Position numbers and translations under genes: made by a program. DNA of 64,000 nucleotides from Acrasis kona (taxonomy: Eukaryota; Heterolobosea; Eutetramitea; Acrasida; Acrasidae), in the NCBI GenBank assembly GCA_026419775.2, contig JAOPGA020000059.1:1-64000 (forward strand), in the 5' to 3' direction. How positions within the stretch are numbered: position 1 is the stretch's first letter; the number at the start of each line of letters is the position of its first letter. The notes under the pieces were generated by a model. That model made no database searches, was not told where the DNA came from, and worked only from the letters and a program-made list of their open reading frames with translations. This document shows, piece by piece, positions 53,962 to 64,000 of the stretch.

Positions 53962-55504
53962 ATGACTCTTTCTCCGGATAAAGCAGAACTCCAAACGTAA
54001 GTGATTCTATTCAAGCTGCCTTAACTAACATTGATTCACCTTCCATTTTCCTACACAATTTTATGATCCGACACTTATTATGTCACTTTTCATTCCGCTT
54101 TCAACTCACCCGACTCTCGCCATATCGAAACGATTACCCAAACGTTCAATACTATACAACGTTGACCACGATAACAAAATTATGTATAACATGAACACTT
54201 GCGATAACTCGTCGCACAGTGGGTCCAATGATATACAGATCAAATTAGACAAGAGGAATACTGTCAGTAGTGAGGACAATGGAAACATTTCGCCTATTGC
54301 AAGTCTTGTTACTCAAGTGGCCCGTCCAACTGGAAATCCTGTGAACCCGAGAGTGAACTCACCGACTATAAATGGTTATACACCAACACCGGTAGCTGGA
54401 ACGCCCTCACAAATAAACATTCAAAATAGAAAGAACAATACTAGGGTTTCGTCCCCAAGGACGGAAGAAGATGGTTTAGACTTGAGTGCGATTCAATTCA
54501 GCGTGCCAACTCCCTTGACACCTCTCTCCGGAGCCTCAACTCCAAACTCACAAATGAAAGGGATAGCTAGCCCAAATGCACAAAGCCCCAAGAGAAGCAA
54601 AATTATGAATTATTTAATGAAGTCTTTCTCATGGTGCTTTTCGAACGAACAACAGCAACAAAAAGCCCTAGGACAAAGCTCACCAACAACGAACCTTGTA
54701 AAACAAAATGCCGACGAAGATGATGAAAGCGAATCAGCCAACAAACAAGAAGACAACCTCAATGTAGATGCTCAAGCCGACGATAATAACTGGAACAACA
54801 AAAGATTGACCAACAAGAAAACAAAGAAGAGCGTGGCCTCGCCTTCCTCCCCCACTCAGGCACAGTCCACAGGGCCCTCGGTTAGAAAATTAAACATTCC
54901 ACCACAAAAGTTCCTCCTCAACGACCAACAATCCCCTCGTTCGAAAGGAAAGAAGTGCTTGGTGCTTGACTTGGATGAGACCTTGGTTCATTCGTGCTTC
55001 AGTGCCATCCCCAACCCTGATTTTGTCATACCCATAGAAATTGAAGGAAACAAACACATGGTCTACGTGCTCAAGAGACCTTTCGTAGATGACTTTATGC
55101 TAGAGATGTCACGGTTCTATGAAATTGTCGTGTTCACAGCATCATTAAGCAAGTATGCGAACCCACTTTTGGATCAACTAGACAAGCACAACGTGATTAG
55201 CGCAAGACTTTTTAGGGAACATTGTACTTACATTGATAATTGTTACATTAAGGATTTGGCACGGTTGGGAAGAGACATTTCTCAATCCCTCATCATTGAC
55301 AACTCTCCTACTTGTTATGCTTTGCAGCCTCAAAATGCAATGGCGGTCAGCAGCTGGTACGACGATCCAAAAGATACACAATTACAACAAATGATACCAT
55401 GGCTGGTCAAGATGAGTGGACAAGATGATGTGTATGAGACTCTACAGGAGTACCGTGTATTCTATTCCCAGAGCGGCTGGAACGGAGGAAACCAACGCTG
55501 GTAA
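53962..55504 (+). CDS. SCP/FCP1-type phosphatase (CTD small phosphatase-like)
   Basis: Two exons: 53962-53996 (MTLSPDKAELQ) and 54220-55504, giving 439 aa; a single-exon start at 54080 is the alternative. A Ser/Asn/Pro-rich N-terminal region of about 240 residues precedes the HAD phosphatase domain. KCLVLDLDETLVHS carries the two catalytic Asp (about residue 261); TAS, KRPFVDDFMLEMSRFYEIVVFTAS, YIKDLARLGRD and IIDNSPTCYALQPQNAM follow. These enzymes dephosphorylate Ser5 of the RNA polymerase II CTD and other substrates, in the nucleus. The 223-nt intron is unusually long here and has no AG for 202 nt before its acceptor. Confidence 0.85.
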
Positions 55505-55664
55505 AGGTTGTTACTTTGTATCGGCAAACGTGAGCGTCCATATGTCATGTGCGCAATGTTGTTAATTATTTTTAATACACAGAGTGTAAATATAAAACTT
55601 GTTTTGATTTTATTTTCCGATCAATCCGTATTTTAGTGTTCGTCAACTGTCAGTCAACCAACTC

Positions 55665-56908
55665 ATGAAGTGTTGCACTTCCATACTGCTCGTGTTCCTG
55701 CTTTCATTGTTGTTGATTGCAACTACATGTAGTGCCAAAGTAACCACCAAACCACCAACACCAACGGGCAAATATGGAATTACGCTTCCGACGAGGAGAG
55801 GATTATTGGAACTCACATTTACTTCGACCATTATTTGGATTTCAATATTTTTCTTCTTTGTGTGGATACTTGTACAGGCATTTCAGTACATTCTCTACAG
55901 AGGTTATCATTCCAAGAGCGAAATACCGATTGTCAAATTAAGATGGTTTCCATTATTCAAGCTGACATACAACTCGCAGTCAGATGATTTGAGGAGGAAA
56001 ATCAATGCCTATTGGATTAAAGGAATTGTATATCCTGCGGGTTTAGCGTGTGCCGCTTGGTCCTTGTCTGTTTTATATTCTGGCGACAATTCGCTAACTG
56101 CTGAAAAAATCCCACACATTGAGGTTTTGAGGGCAATGACGGTTTTTTTAATTGGAATGATGATCTTTGGTATGCCAGTTGCACTTTACTTTTTTCTAAT
56201 CACTATAAGAAATTCTATACAGAACACACTCTTCGCTTTCAATGATTATACATCATTGGGCAGCAGTACTCGACTGCATCCTTGTACTATATTGGGATTA
56301 TGAAAACTTGGCCTTTTTAAAAATTGCAGCAATATTTGCAATATTCGTGGCGCTGGAAGGAGCAGAGTGTTTCGTCATGATGTTTTACAGAGCGTTCGGA
56401 GACACAAAAGCGTTAATGAGGGAGGAAGTAAAATCACAAATAAGCAAAGTACTGCAAGTGAGCCAATCCGGTTTTGACATTGATGCGGTATACGATCAAT
56501 TCGATGCCTATCGAAGGGCCATAACGCCTTGGATGCTTTTCGTTGCCATCAGCGATCTACTTTTAAAGTTCGTTCAACACATTATTGTGCTGGTCTTGTA
56601 CATTACACATTGGAATGATTTATCGTTGGAGTTGAGAATAGTGTTTGGCATTACTTTTTTAATTTTCGTCATTGTTCAATTATACTCACGTAAGATTCTT
56701 GTTCTTTTGCAACTAACATTAATTAGCATACATTTATACCATGATATGGATGAAGTTACGGAGGGAAAATGAAACGACGATACCAAGGATTTCAGATGAC
56801 TTGGAGATGACGAGAGCTCCCAATTCGACTGGTTATGATTATCAACGTATTACAGGTGAAGATATCGAAGACACATCTTCGAACTCTATAAACTCGCCGG
56901 TGGTTTAA
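55665..56908 (+). CDS. Multi-TM membrane protein (7TM-like), unknown
   Basis: Three exons: 55665-56283, 56330-56689 and 56727-56908, introns of 46 and 37 nt; about 386 aa. A cleavable signal peptide (1-24, ending TTCSA) is followed by about seven hydrophobic helices (for example IIWISIFFFFVWILVQAF, VLRAMTVFLIGMMIFGMPVAL, IVFGITFLIFVIVQLY) and a polar C-terminal tail with many Ser/Thr. The topology resembles a receptor, but I recognise no signature. The second intron has a CTAAC branch site; the first donor (GTACTATAT) is weaker, and a one-base indel in the GGG at 56259-56261 is an alternative explanation of the frame change. Confidence 0.65.
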
Positions 56909-56982
56909 AATGTTAAATAAATTTGATTCTGTATAATGTGTCTTTTATTAAAAGCATTAAAATGTGTACAACATCACTCAAA

Positions 56983-57581
56983 CTAATGAAGCAGAGATTC
57001 AAGAATATTATGAGCACTAGTTCTGCCATCACACAACGGAAATTTAGGTAGAGGCCAAAGTTGGTGCGAAGGTTGCTCCTGATTTGTCGAATACATCCAG
57101 TTTTTGTTGTAATATTGGCTTATCTCAGCGAGTGCTGAAATATCTTTTGCCAAGTCGTTCTACATCTCCAAATTTAGTGTTGGTTAGTGTGTCAATGTTC
57201 CAAAAAGCCGCCATCATGAGGTCGTTTGTGTTATTCGTTAGATCTTTCATGAATCAACTGTTGTACAATCAAATCTAATACGTAAGTTGCTTTTTAATGT
57301 GATGATAGGTTAATGTCACGAACTATATTCCAATTCATTTCAATTCCATCACATATATTGATTTGTTTCGTTTCGGCGCTCGCAATCTAATCGTTTGAGG
57401 TGATGTTGTGTTTTTTCGAAGTTTACCTTCATCTTCTTACAAAAACAAAGTTGATTTTATTTTTGCCGGCAAGAAGATATCCGTTATTGTAAAATGATTG
57501 ACATTGGACAACTAAACAAACAATGCAACAAGCAACAAGCATCTTCTGAGAGCAAGAAATAAAATTTAATAATAGCGCCAT
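56983..57581 (-). pseudogene. Probable secreted-protein gene, reading frame not resolved
   Basis: On the minus strand ATG 57581 or 57542 gives a signal-like start (MLVACCIVCLVVQCQSFYNN) and GYLLAGKNKINFVF before a GTAAGA donor. Further coding-like pieces are ETKQINICDGIEMNWNIV, then NDLMMAAFWNIDTLTNTKFG and, one base out of frame, DISALAEISQYYNKNWMY to FPLCDGRTSAHNILESLLH with a stop at 56983. A GG-to-G change near 57160 would join the last two. The pieces look like one secreted or lysosomal protein, but splice sites for all joints were not found. Family unknown. Confidence 0.4.
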
Positions 57582-58159
57582 TTGACTGTGGGAGTGCTTT
57601 AAGACGTGTTGTGGTGCTTGATCTGGCGAAGAAAGCGATGCTAATAGTGAGCGAAGACACCAACTTTTTAGGACACTAAGCAAGTGGCCAAACGAAATCA
57701 AAGAAGCTTCATGGTTATAAAACAATTTGAAAAAGTTTACGCAAGTGTCTGGAATTCATTAACCCGTACATGAAACGTGGACCCTGTTTTGGAGCTTTTG
57801 ATTTTATTTTATATTGCCCTGTGGAAGAACGCGCAAGGATGGTTAAAACGCTCCATAAAAGAAAGAAAAAACGTGTCGTTGTTTGGTCTTCTGTTCTATT
57901 AAACTTTGTAACAGTTTTTTTGATTTGTTAACGTTATTCTCCGTTGAAATTTTTATCGTTGCCTTTTTTCCCTCCAAAAATCAGAAGACCAGATTGCAGG
58001 ACGACAACAAGTCTTTATAGGTGGTTCTACACACCAACGCATTCAGTACTTCAATTAATATTATAGAATCATTCTAAAGGTTAGTATCCCCCACAATCGA
58101 TTGATACAAGCAACACTTTAGTTTTTAAATAATTAAAGTAAAAGAACAAAACAGGAAGT
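57582..58159. other. Intergenic region
   Basis: AT-rich 578 bp between a minus-strand broken gene and the MYB gene. No supported feature; presumably the promoter of the MYB gene. Confidence 0.45.
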
Positions 58160-60904
58160 ATGTCACAGCATTCCCTTACGTAAGTATAACGTTTCATTTT
58201 GAAAAACATAACATTTTTCGCGCCTGCGTTCATTAATCAAATAGTATATTAGATGGGAATAGTAACAGTAGTAGTAATACGAGTGGCACATCAAATCAAC
58301 CGCGAACAAGCCACTCACAAGTAAACTTCATTAATCATGTGAACCCAAAACAATTGTCACAGACGCCCACCATTGTAAACCCTCCCCCACTACCACCAAA
58401 TAGAGTAGGGCTGATGCAACCCAACCCCATGCTTCTAAACTCATCACCCATACCTCTAATCAAAAGAACAGGTACACCCACCAGTGACCAAAATGTACAA
58501 CAACAAACAGCCCCTGGCATGCTTTATGGCACTTTCACACCTTTTGGAACCCCACAGCAAGGAAACATTACAACAGTATTAGGTCTACAAAACAAACCTC
58601 GCCTTCCAACACCTTTAACAATCCTCTCCACCTTCATCCCAGTCCTCTCAAACTTCAACCAGAACTTCTCCAGTATCACCAACAGACAGTACGTGCTCCA
58701 GCACCACAACCAATGATGATGGAGATAGTTCTGCTCCTTTCGGCGACGACAAGAAGAAGGGATCCAAAGGAAAATGGACACAAGAAGAAGACAACACATT
58801 GAGAGCTGCAGTCATGCTTCACCAAGGAAAGAATTGGAAAAAGATTTCAGAATACTTTACGGACCGCAGCGACGTGCAGTGCTTGCATCGTTGGCAGAAG
58901 GTGCTTAACCCAGAGGTGGTCAAGGGTCCATGGACACCAGAAGAAGATCAAAAAGTGATGGAACTCGTAGAGACGTATGGACCAAAGAAATGGAGTTTGA
59001 TAGCACAACACTTGCCTGGCAGGATCGGAAAGCAATGTAGAGAGAGATGGCACAATCACTTGAACACCAACATTAACAAGGGTCCATGGACGGAGGAAGA
59101 GGATAGGTTGATCATGGAGGCACATCAAAAATTAGGAAACAGATGGGCTCAAATAGCAAAACAACTTCCTGGAAGGACTGATAATGCGATCAAGAATCAT
59201 TGGAACTCTACGATGAGGAGAAGAATGGCAAGAGCCAAGGGCGATCCATCTGGAAAAGGAAACGAGTACGAAGATGATGCCAACTATGACGAAAGCTCTC
59301 AAAGCAGTTGTGCATCAAACAGCACCCAAGGATCAACATCCATCGCCAGTCAACAACCAGCCACATTAAAAAAGAAGAAGAGCGCAGCGCCAGTCACCGT
59401 AGATAAACCAAAAAGAAAATATACCAGAAAGAATGCAACATCTTCATCAACATCAACATCATCAACAGATAAAAAGAAGAAGACTGCAAAAAAGACTGTG
59501 AGCACCGGTAAAAAGTCAAGTACAACCGTGGACGATCAAGACGAAGCGACGGAGGAAGATGACGACGACGATGATGATCACAACACCAGCAACACATCTC
59601 TACATGCAACAGAAACTCTCACGGACGATAATTCACGAACAGCCGATGCGAATCCCAACACTTTAAAAACACCACAAACACCAGTGGACACCAAGTTCAT
59701 CCAATCGCCACAAATTCTCTTCCATCAAGGAGGAGAGCTCATGGCCAATGGAGTATACCCTAACGAAGTTGAATTCCATGGCATGGACCCCACCAACGAA
59801 CCCACATCATGGCCCATGAACCCACAAGAATTACAACCGGGTGGAGATGGATTTGATTTTGATCATGGATTCTTCTCGCCACCCAGAGCATCGCATCACT
59901 CGCTGAGCGCATTTTCGCCGCCCACCAGTGCGAGTCGCGCATTGTTCCAATCGTCATCTTCGACATCGACACCTGCGAGATCGTCATCTTCTGCATTCTT
60001 GAGTCCTCCTAGAAGCTCGAGCAACACGTTTTTATCGCCAAGTATTCTTCGGAAACGAAAGAGAATCGATGAGGATGATTTGATGAGCACGCCCAACCGA
60101 AGTGCAAAAAAGAGTTCGCCGGCGAGTATTCACGGCAGTCCTAGTGGTTTCTTTAGTCCTAGTAAATTATTCACGAGCAGTCCGTCGTCGTCGTCGTCGT
60201 CAGGAGTACGAGAGAGTCCAAAGATTCTTGAAAAGAAGATTAGCAAGAAACTTGATTTTGATTCGCAGGACGATCCGCCTCATTTCGCACATCGCACATG
60301 TTCGTCTTCGACATCATCATCATCATCATCGACGTTATCGCCGTCGCATTCGATATTCATGGGTAGTGGATCGTTGAGCGAACCGAGACCTTCGTCGAGC
60401 ACGTTGAGCGTTACGAGCGGTAACGGCGCATCTTCGATGATGAATGGAAACATTACATTTGTGACGGGTAGAAAGTTTGTGATGAACGGTATAGGTGGGT
60501 TGAGTAGTGCTTCGCGATCGGTCACTGTGAATGGTGGCAATCATCGTGGTCAACTTGGATTGATTAATAGCAAAATCAATGCAGCAGGAAGTCCGATGGC
60601 ATTGGATAAATCTCCGATTGTAAGGCCAGAAAGTCCGACCGTTCCTCCGGAAACTCCGATAAAAATGTCATCTTCTGGCCATTCGGTCATGATGTCCAAT
60701 CAGGTCACACCAGATAGAAATGCAAAGAATAGAGATTTGTTCATGAGTCCGTCGAATTCATTTTCGATGAGCCCATTCAAATTCTTTCAATCTCCAACTG
60801 CATCGTTGATTGCATCGCCTGCAACGTCCCGTGGCGATAGCATATATAGCAGAGCAGAGATGTTGAGTACCAAGTTAAACAGCGTGGCGACTGCAAGTAA
60901 ATAA
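58160..60904 (+). CDS. Three-repeat MYB (3R-MYB) transcription factor
   Basis: Three exons: 58160-58179, 58245-58575 and 58643-60904, introns of 65 and 67 nt; 870 aa. The N terminus is Ser/Asn/Pro-rich. Three MYB repeats (about 160-310): R1 [17 protein letters not shown]2 [21 protein letters not shown]3 [20 protein letters not shown], with the regular Trp spacing and the R3 [18 protein letters not shown] recognition helix. 3R-MYBs regulate cell-cycle genes in plants and animals. The long C terminus is Ser/Thr/Pro-rich with several SPSPTK-like SP sites, potential CDK targets. The 67-nt second intron explains an apparent frame change; the two 65-67 nt introns are longer than most here. Confidence 0.9.
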
Positions 60905-61021
60905 TAGATTGTAAATTAAATTATTTTTTTTTTATTGTTGGTGATTGTCTTTTTGTAAGTGGCTTTGTTTATTTTTAAATGAATCAATCGGAAATATAAC
61001 AACCAAAAATATAATCAAAAT

Positions 61022-61705
61022 AATGAGAGCAGTGCCTGTCGTTTTCTTGTTGGCAACAATCATCTCTGTAAGTTTGTAGATCGCAACATGGATTGTGTTA
61101 ACAGTTGTGCTAGTTCTCTTATGCAGCCCTTCCGGTCTTCAAGTTTGTATGCAATCTAACGGGTAACAATTGGCTTTCGATCGCCTCCCAACCGTAAGAT
61201 TTTTATGAGCATTATCACTAAGATATACAGTTGCCAAGCTGGCTTCACTATTGTCATTCCTGTCGGCACCCGCGTCATTGCAACAGGTGGTCCCATTCCT
61301 TCTGCATGTGGAAAGACCTACTACACAGTTTTCGTTGATGATATCAACGCTGGATACGCAGAGGCCCAATACCTTTGTGACGGAAAGATCCCCTACACCC
61401 ATAATGATCGTATAACTGGTTTCAACTGGCAAGCAGGTTGGGACTTTATCGTACGTCTTTTGTTGTTTGGTTTGATCTAACATACGTTATAGAACATGTT
61501 CCAATTCCCATCAAGGGCCAGTCAAGTTGTTGAGCGCTTAAATAGAGGAGAAGTAGCCACCGTGGTTGATGGACCAGCATACACAAACGAAAACATCTAC
61601 ATGGTTAAGGTTGCCAACGGAAGAGGTTTTGGATGGGTTGATGCTACATACATCCAACTCACAAACTACAACATGACTCAACTTGAGAAGCCACAGTTAC
61701 AATAA
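61022..61705 (+). CDS. Secreted SH3-like (bacterial-type) domain protein
   Basis: Four exons: 61022-61066, 61114-61193, 61231-61450 and 61493-61705, with introns of 47, 37 and 42 nt; 185 aa. Signal peptide about 1-19 (VPVVFLLATIISFSYA). Two halves each resemble an SH3b beta-barrel (VIATGGPIPSACGKTYYTVFVDDINAGYAEAQYL; EVATVVDGPAYTNENIYMVKVANGRGFGWVDATYIQL), with four or five Cys in the first half. SH3b modules bind cell-wall or surface ligands, fitting an extracellular role in a bacterivore, though that is inference. The intron 1 acceptor was chosen at TGCTAG because the nearer ATGCAG gives a stop. Confidence 0.78.
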
Positions 61706-61794
61706 ATAGATTTAACTTATTTCGAAGATTATTTAAAAAATTTTAATTTAATTCTTAATACGCAAAAATCTTACACATCAAGCGAGAGAAGATA
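61706..61794. other. Short intergenic spacer
   Basis: AT-rich; nothing seen. Confidence 0.4.
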
Positions 61795-62202
61795 ATGCAG
61801 GAACAGTTAGCTGAGTCCAAAAACAACCATCAAGAACAGGGATCGGTTGTTAGACTTGTTTCAAGTAAACGATGCCGAAAATAGATTAGAACGGTACAAG
61901 AGTGCCATAAAAGATGTCAAAAGAACGCTCTACCTGCCATTTATCTAAATTCCAGTCGCATGATGTTGATATCAATGGCGAGAATGACGCGTTGATCGAT
62001 TTGGACAGAAGCAACCTTTGTTACCTGTTGGGAGGGTTGTCAAATTGATTGATATGGCTAGACTTGGTTTCAGTGGACTCCTGACATTACTGTCCAGTTA
62101 AATGAAAAAGAAAAGGAGTTCAATAAAGAATTTAAGAACATTAGAACAATTGTTGACAATGCGATTATGTACATTAAAAAGTCTGTACTCTTCGGAACAT
62201 AA
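61795..62202 (+). pseudogene. Broken coding remnant
   Basis: ATG 61795 opens MQEQLAESKNNHQEQGSVVR then stops. A second frame reads LFQVNDAENRLERYKSAIKD, and near 62070 a third reads WFQWTPDITVQLNEKEKEFN and EFKNIRTIVDNAIMYIKKS to a stop at 62200-62202. Helical, charged texture suggests a former coiled-coil gene with several indels. No family recognised. The remaining 350 bp to the rhodanese gene contain no gene. Confidence 0.4.
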
Positions 62203-62558
62203 GAAAGAAAATAAGCAACTGTGCCGAACACGCACAAAGAGTCCCATGCAATGTACATTCTAAACAATAAACACATTTTTAATGAAATTTTATTAAAAGA
62301 ATTCGTATCATGTCATCAATTATTGAGTTGTTGATTGTTTTTGATTAAGAATGCTGATAAGAAATGTGGAAGTACGTGACATGACACCCTTGTAATATCT
62401 GAACCGATGTCCGATATCCTAATCTAATAAATCTATTTTTTAACTTTTAATTTCTATTTGTGGAAATGAATCATAAATGATTTTTGGTTCTTTTCCACTT
62501 CTGTAGTCGGTGTTTAATCGATTTTGCCCGAAAACGATGTTGAAAACGTTATAAAATC

Positions 62559-63362
62559 ATGGAGCAGCAAGATACGATTGGAACATCAACTATTACCAAT
62601 TTCACATTTAATTCTTTCGACCACAACGGATTGAACACTGAAGAAGGCTATATATCATACGAAGACTTGGAGCAATCAATCTACCAGAACTCACAACCAC
62701 AGTCCCAAGACCTACATAAGAACGAGTCTATTCAAAGCATTCAACAAGAGAGCCGTCCGTATGTGCCGACCATTTTCGACAACCAACCCCACAAGGACGG
62801 AACATTCAAAGACAAGAAAATGTTGCCTCACACTGGGTTGGGTTCAGCATTTAGAAAAGCGACGACATGGGTTTGCCATACATTTAACAGTAATGCATTA
62901 TTTCCAAACAACAAATACATTACAGTTGAGGAGCTAGTGAGGCTTCTTCAGAGACCCAATCCAGAGGACAGACCGTTTTTAATTGATGCCAGAAAAGAAT
63001 CCGAGTTTAAAGAGAGTCATATAGAGGGCTCAACAAATCTACACGACCCTGATAAGTTAGAGTCAGTCAACTGGCTGAAGGAAATTCCAGAAGACAAACT
63101 AATTGTCTCATACTGTGCAGTAGGATTAAGGTCTGGTTATCTTGCAAAAAGAATCGTTGAGGAGCTTGGTCATAAGAACACGGTCACTCTGAAGGGTGCA
63201 TTTTATCGTTGGGCGAACATGGACCTTCCCATGGTTAATGGAGACAACCATCCTGTACACAAAGTAGTACCACATCAAATTTTAGCGAGGACCTTGTTAA
63301 AGCCAGAAATAAGGACTAGTTTAAGAGGTCACGGTGATAATGAACATATTAAAGGGCAATAA
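62559..63362 (+). CDS. Rhodanese-domain protein
   Basis: 267 aa, single exon. A Ser/Gln/Asn-rich N-terminal region of about 120 residues precedes a rhodanese homology domain (about 128-235): ITVEELVRLLQRPNPEDRPF, LIDARKESEFKESHIEGSTN and the active-site loop YCAVGLRSGYLAKRI with the catalytic Cys (about residue 187). Rhodaneses carry sulfane sulfur as a Cys persulfide. The loop CAVGLRS is intact, so it is likely active as a sulfurtransferase or phosphatase-like enzyme. The C-terminal tail is basic. It lies 114 bp upstream of a DCC-family thiol oxidoreductase on the same strand. Confidence 0.88.
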   Translation: MEQQDTIGTSTITNFTFNSFDHNGLNTEEGYISYEDLEQSIYQNSQPQSQDLHKNESIQSIQQESRPYVPTIFDNQPHKDGTFKDKKMLPHTGLGSAFRKATTWVCHTFNSNALFPNNKYITVEELVRLLQRPNPEDRPFLIDARKESEFKESHIEGSTNLHDPDKLESVNWLKEIPEDKLIVSYCAVGLRSGYLAKRIVEELGHKNTVTLKGAFYRWANMDLPMVNGDNHPVHKVVPHQILARTLLKPEIRTSLRGHGDNEHIKGQ

Positions 63363-63476
63363 TTTTGTATAACAGTAAAATAACATCCATTAATAGTAGT
63401 TTTGCATTTTAATGATTTGTCCACAAAACATCATCAACGCACACATGCGAAGTTGTTGTAATACGATAAAACCTTT

Positions 63477-63911
63477 ATGTTGGGGAGGGGGTTGAAATTG
63501 AGCAATGTCAAAGTATTTTTTGATGGAGGGTGTCCTCTTTGTATCAAAGAAATAAACCACTACCAAAGCGTTCAAAATAAATACAAGATACAAAACTTGT
63601 ACTGGCAAGATATCAGCACAGGAGAACTTGACGATTTGACGAAACACAAAGTAACGTATGAAGACGCTATGACAGAAATGCACGTAATAGAGTATAAAGA
63701 AGAATCAAACCATGTTTATAAAGGAGTGGAATCTTTTTTAAAAGTGTGGGAACGACTCCCGTATTACAGGATGCTTGCCATTCTTACCAAATCAGTGCCG
63801 GGCGTGAAGCCAATAACAAGTTGGATGTATCGAAAATGGGTCCTCTACAGATTGAGAACTGACCCAAGACTACAATTTTGTACGGCCGAAAGATGCAAAC
63901 CAAAAATGTGA
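63477..63911 (+). CDS. DCC-family thiol-disulfide oxidoreductase (DUF393)
   Basis: 144 aa, single exon. The family motif is FFDGGCPLCIKEINHYQS (the D-x-x-C-x-x-C pattern at about 14-22, CPLC as redox site), followed by YWQDISTGELDDLT, KVTYEDAMTEMHVIE, GVESFLKVWERLPYY and a C-terminal YRKWVLYRLRTDP. DUF393 proteins are thioredoxin-like, widespread in bacteria, plants and algae, with a proposed redox role. A C-terminal Cys pair (FCTAERC) is additional. There is no signal peptide. Stop is 89 bp from the window end. Confidence 0.88.
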   Translation: MLGRGLKLSNVKVFFDGGCPLCIKEINHYQSVQNKYKIQNLYWQDISTGELDDLTKHKVTYEDAMTEMHVIEYKEESNHVYKGVESFLKVWERLPYYRMLAILTKSVPGVKPITSWMYRKWVLYRLRTDPRLQFCTAERCKPKM

Positions 63912-64000
63912 ATAGAAATAACTTTACCTTCATCTTTTGTACAATAAACATCAATTGAATTTATTTCTTTTTAGGGGAGAATAATTGTTCAAATGCGAGC

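Noticed and set aside
58576-58642. A frameshift separating the MYB repeats from their N-terminal region
   Set aside because: A 67-nt GT-AG intron with a pyrimidine tract restores the frame without any indel.

Overview
This 64 kb window is nuclear DNA of a free-living protist. It is AT-rich and gene-dense, with about 40 genes on both strands. Introns are very short: most resolved ones are 34-47 nt, with GTAAGT-like donors and frequent TAAC/CTAAC branch points. The gene content points to a heterolobosean amoeba or amoeboflagellate (Naegleria/Acrasis type). The clues are a multi-TM TmcB-like protein fused to PAS and class III cyclase domains, an RCC1-EGF-TM-kinase receptor, a huge Thr-Pro LamG/EGF surface protein, a selenoprotein, Arp2 and an ARL2BP homologue. 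The species cannot be fixed from the sequence alone.

Layout. 0-6.4 kb: a partial gene off the left edge, mitochondrial glycine-cleavage T-protein, a calmodulin/terpene-synthase chimera joined at ambiguous bases, a small membrane protein, a PHD-PHD-SANT nuclear protein and an orphan. 6.5-16 kb: two large membrane signalling proteins transcribed divergently (RCC1-kinase receptor and a 5-exon cyclase-like protein), then a METTL18-type histidine methyltransferase. 16-20.7 kb: a decayed zone with two broken genes, a dead non-LTR retrotransposon fragment, and PUB-domain and coiled-coil genes. 20.7-25.6 kb: a minisatellite and the giant adhesin-like gene. 25.6-29 kb: gene-poor, with a tRNA-Glu(CTC) whose D-loop is interrupted. 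28.5-34.4 kb: a CH-domain coiled-coil protein, Arp2, a SELENOF-like selenoprotein with an in-frame UGA and a foldable SECIS, a LEA-like peptide, a ~63-bp tandem repeat block, and an F-box/ankyrin protein. 34.4-45 kb: a broken gene, an N-acylated-type Rab, a Thg1-like protein, a sphingomyelin-synthase-like enzyme, an SR protein, RRP8 and an ATRX-like SNF2 ATPase. 45-64 kb: a catalytically dead C2-calpain, a large coiled-coil protein, a TALE homeodomain protein, ARL2BP, an SCP-type phosphatase, a multi-TM protein, a 3R-MYB factor, a secreted SH3-like protein, a rhodanese and a DCC-family thiol oxidoreductase.

The genes form no operon. Recurrent themes are chromatin and transcription (PHD/SANT, SNF2, TALE, MYB, SCP), translation and RNA (METTL18, RRP8, Thg1-like, SR, tRNA), cytoskeleton and signalling (Arp2, CH, Rab, calmodulin, ARL2BP) and redox (selenoprotein, DCC, rhodanese). 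I resolved most genes exon by exon. Several remaining reading-frame breaks are single-base and sit in short homopolymers, and two places carry N bases, so some apparent pseudogenes may be assembly errors. The strongest observations are the interrupted tRNA-Glu, the UGA-containing selenoprotein with its SECIS, the pseudo-cyclase and pseudo-calpain, and the calmodulin-terpene synthase junction.
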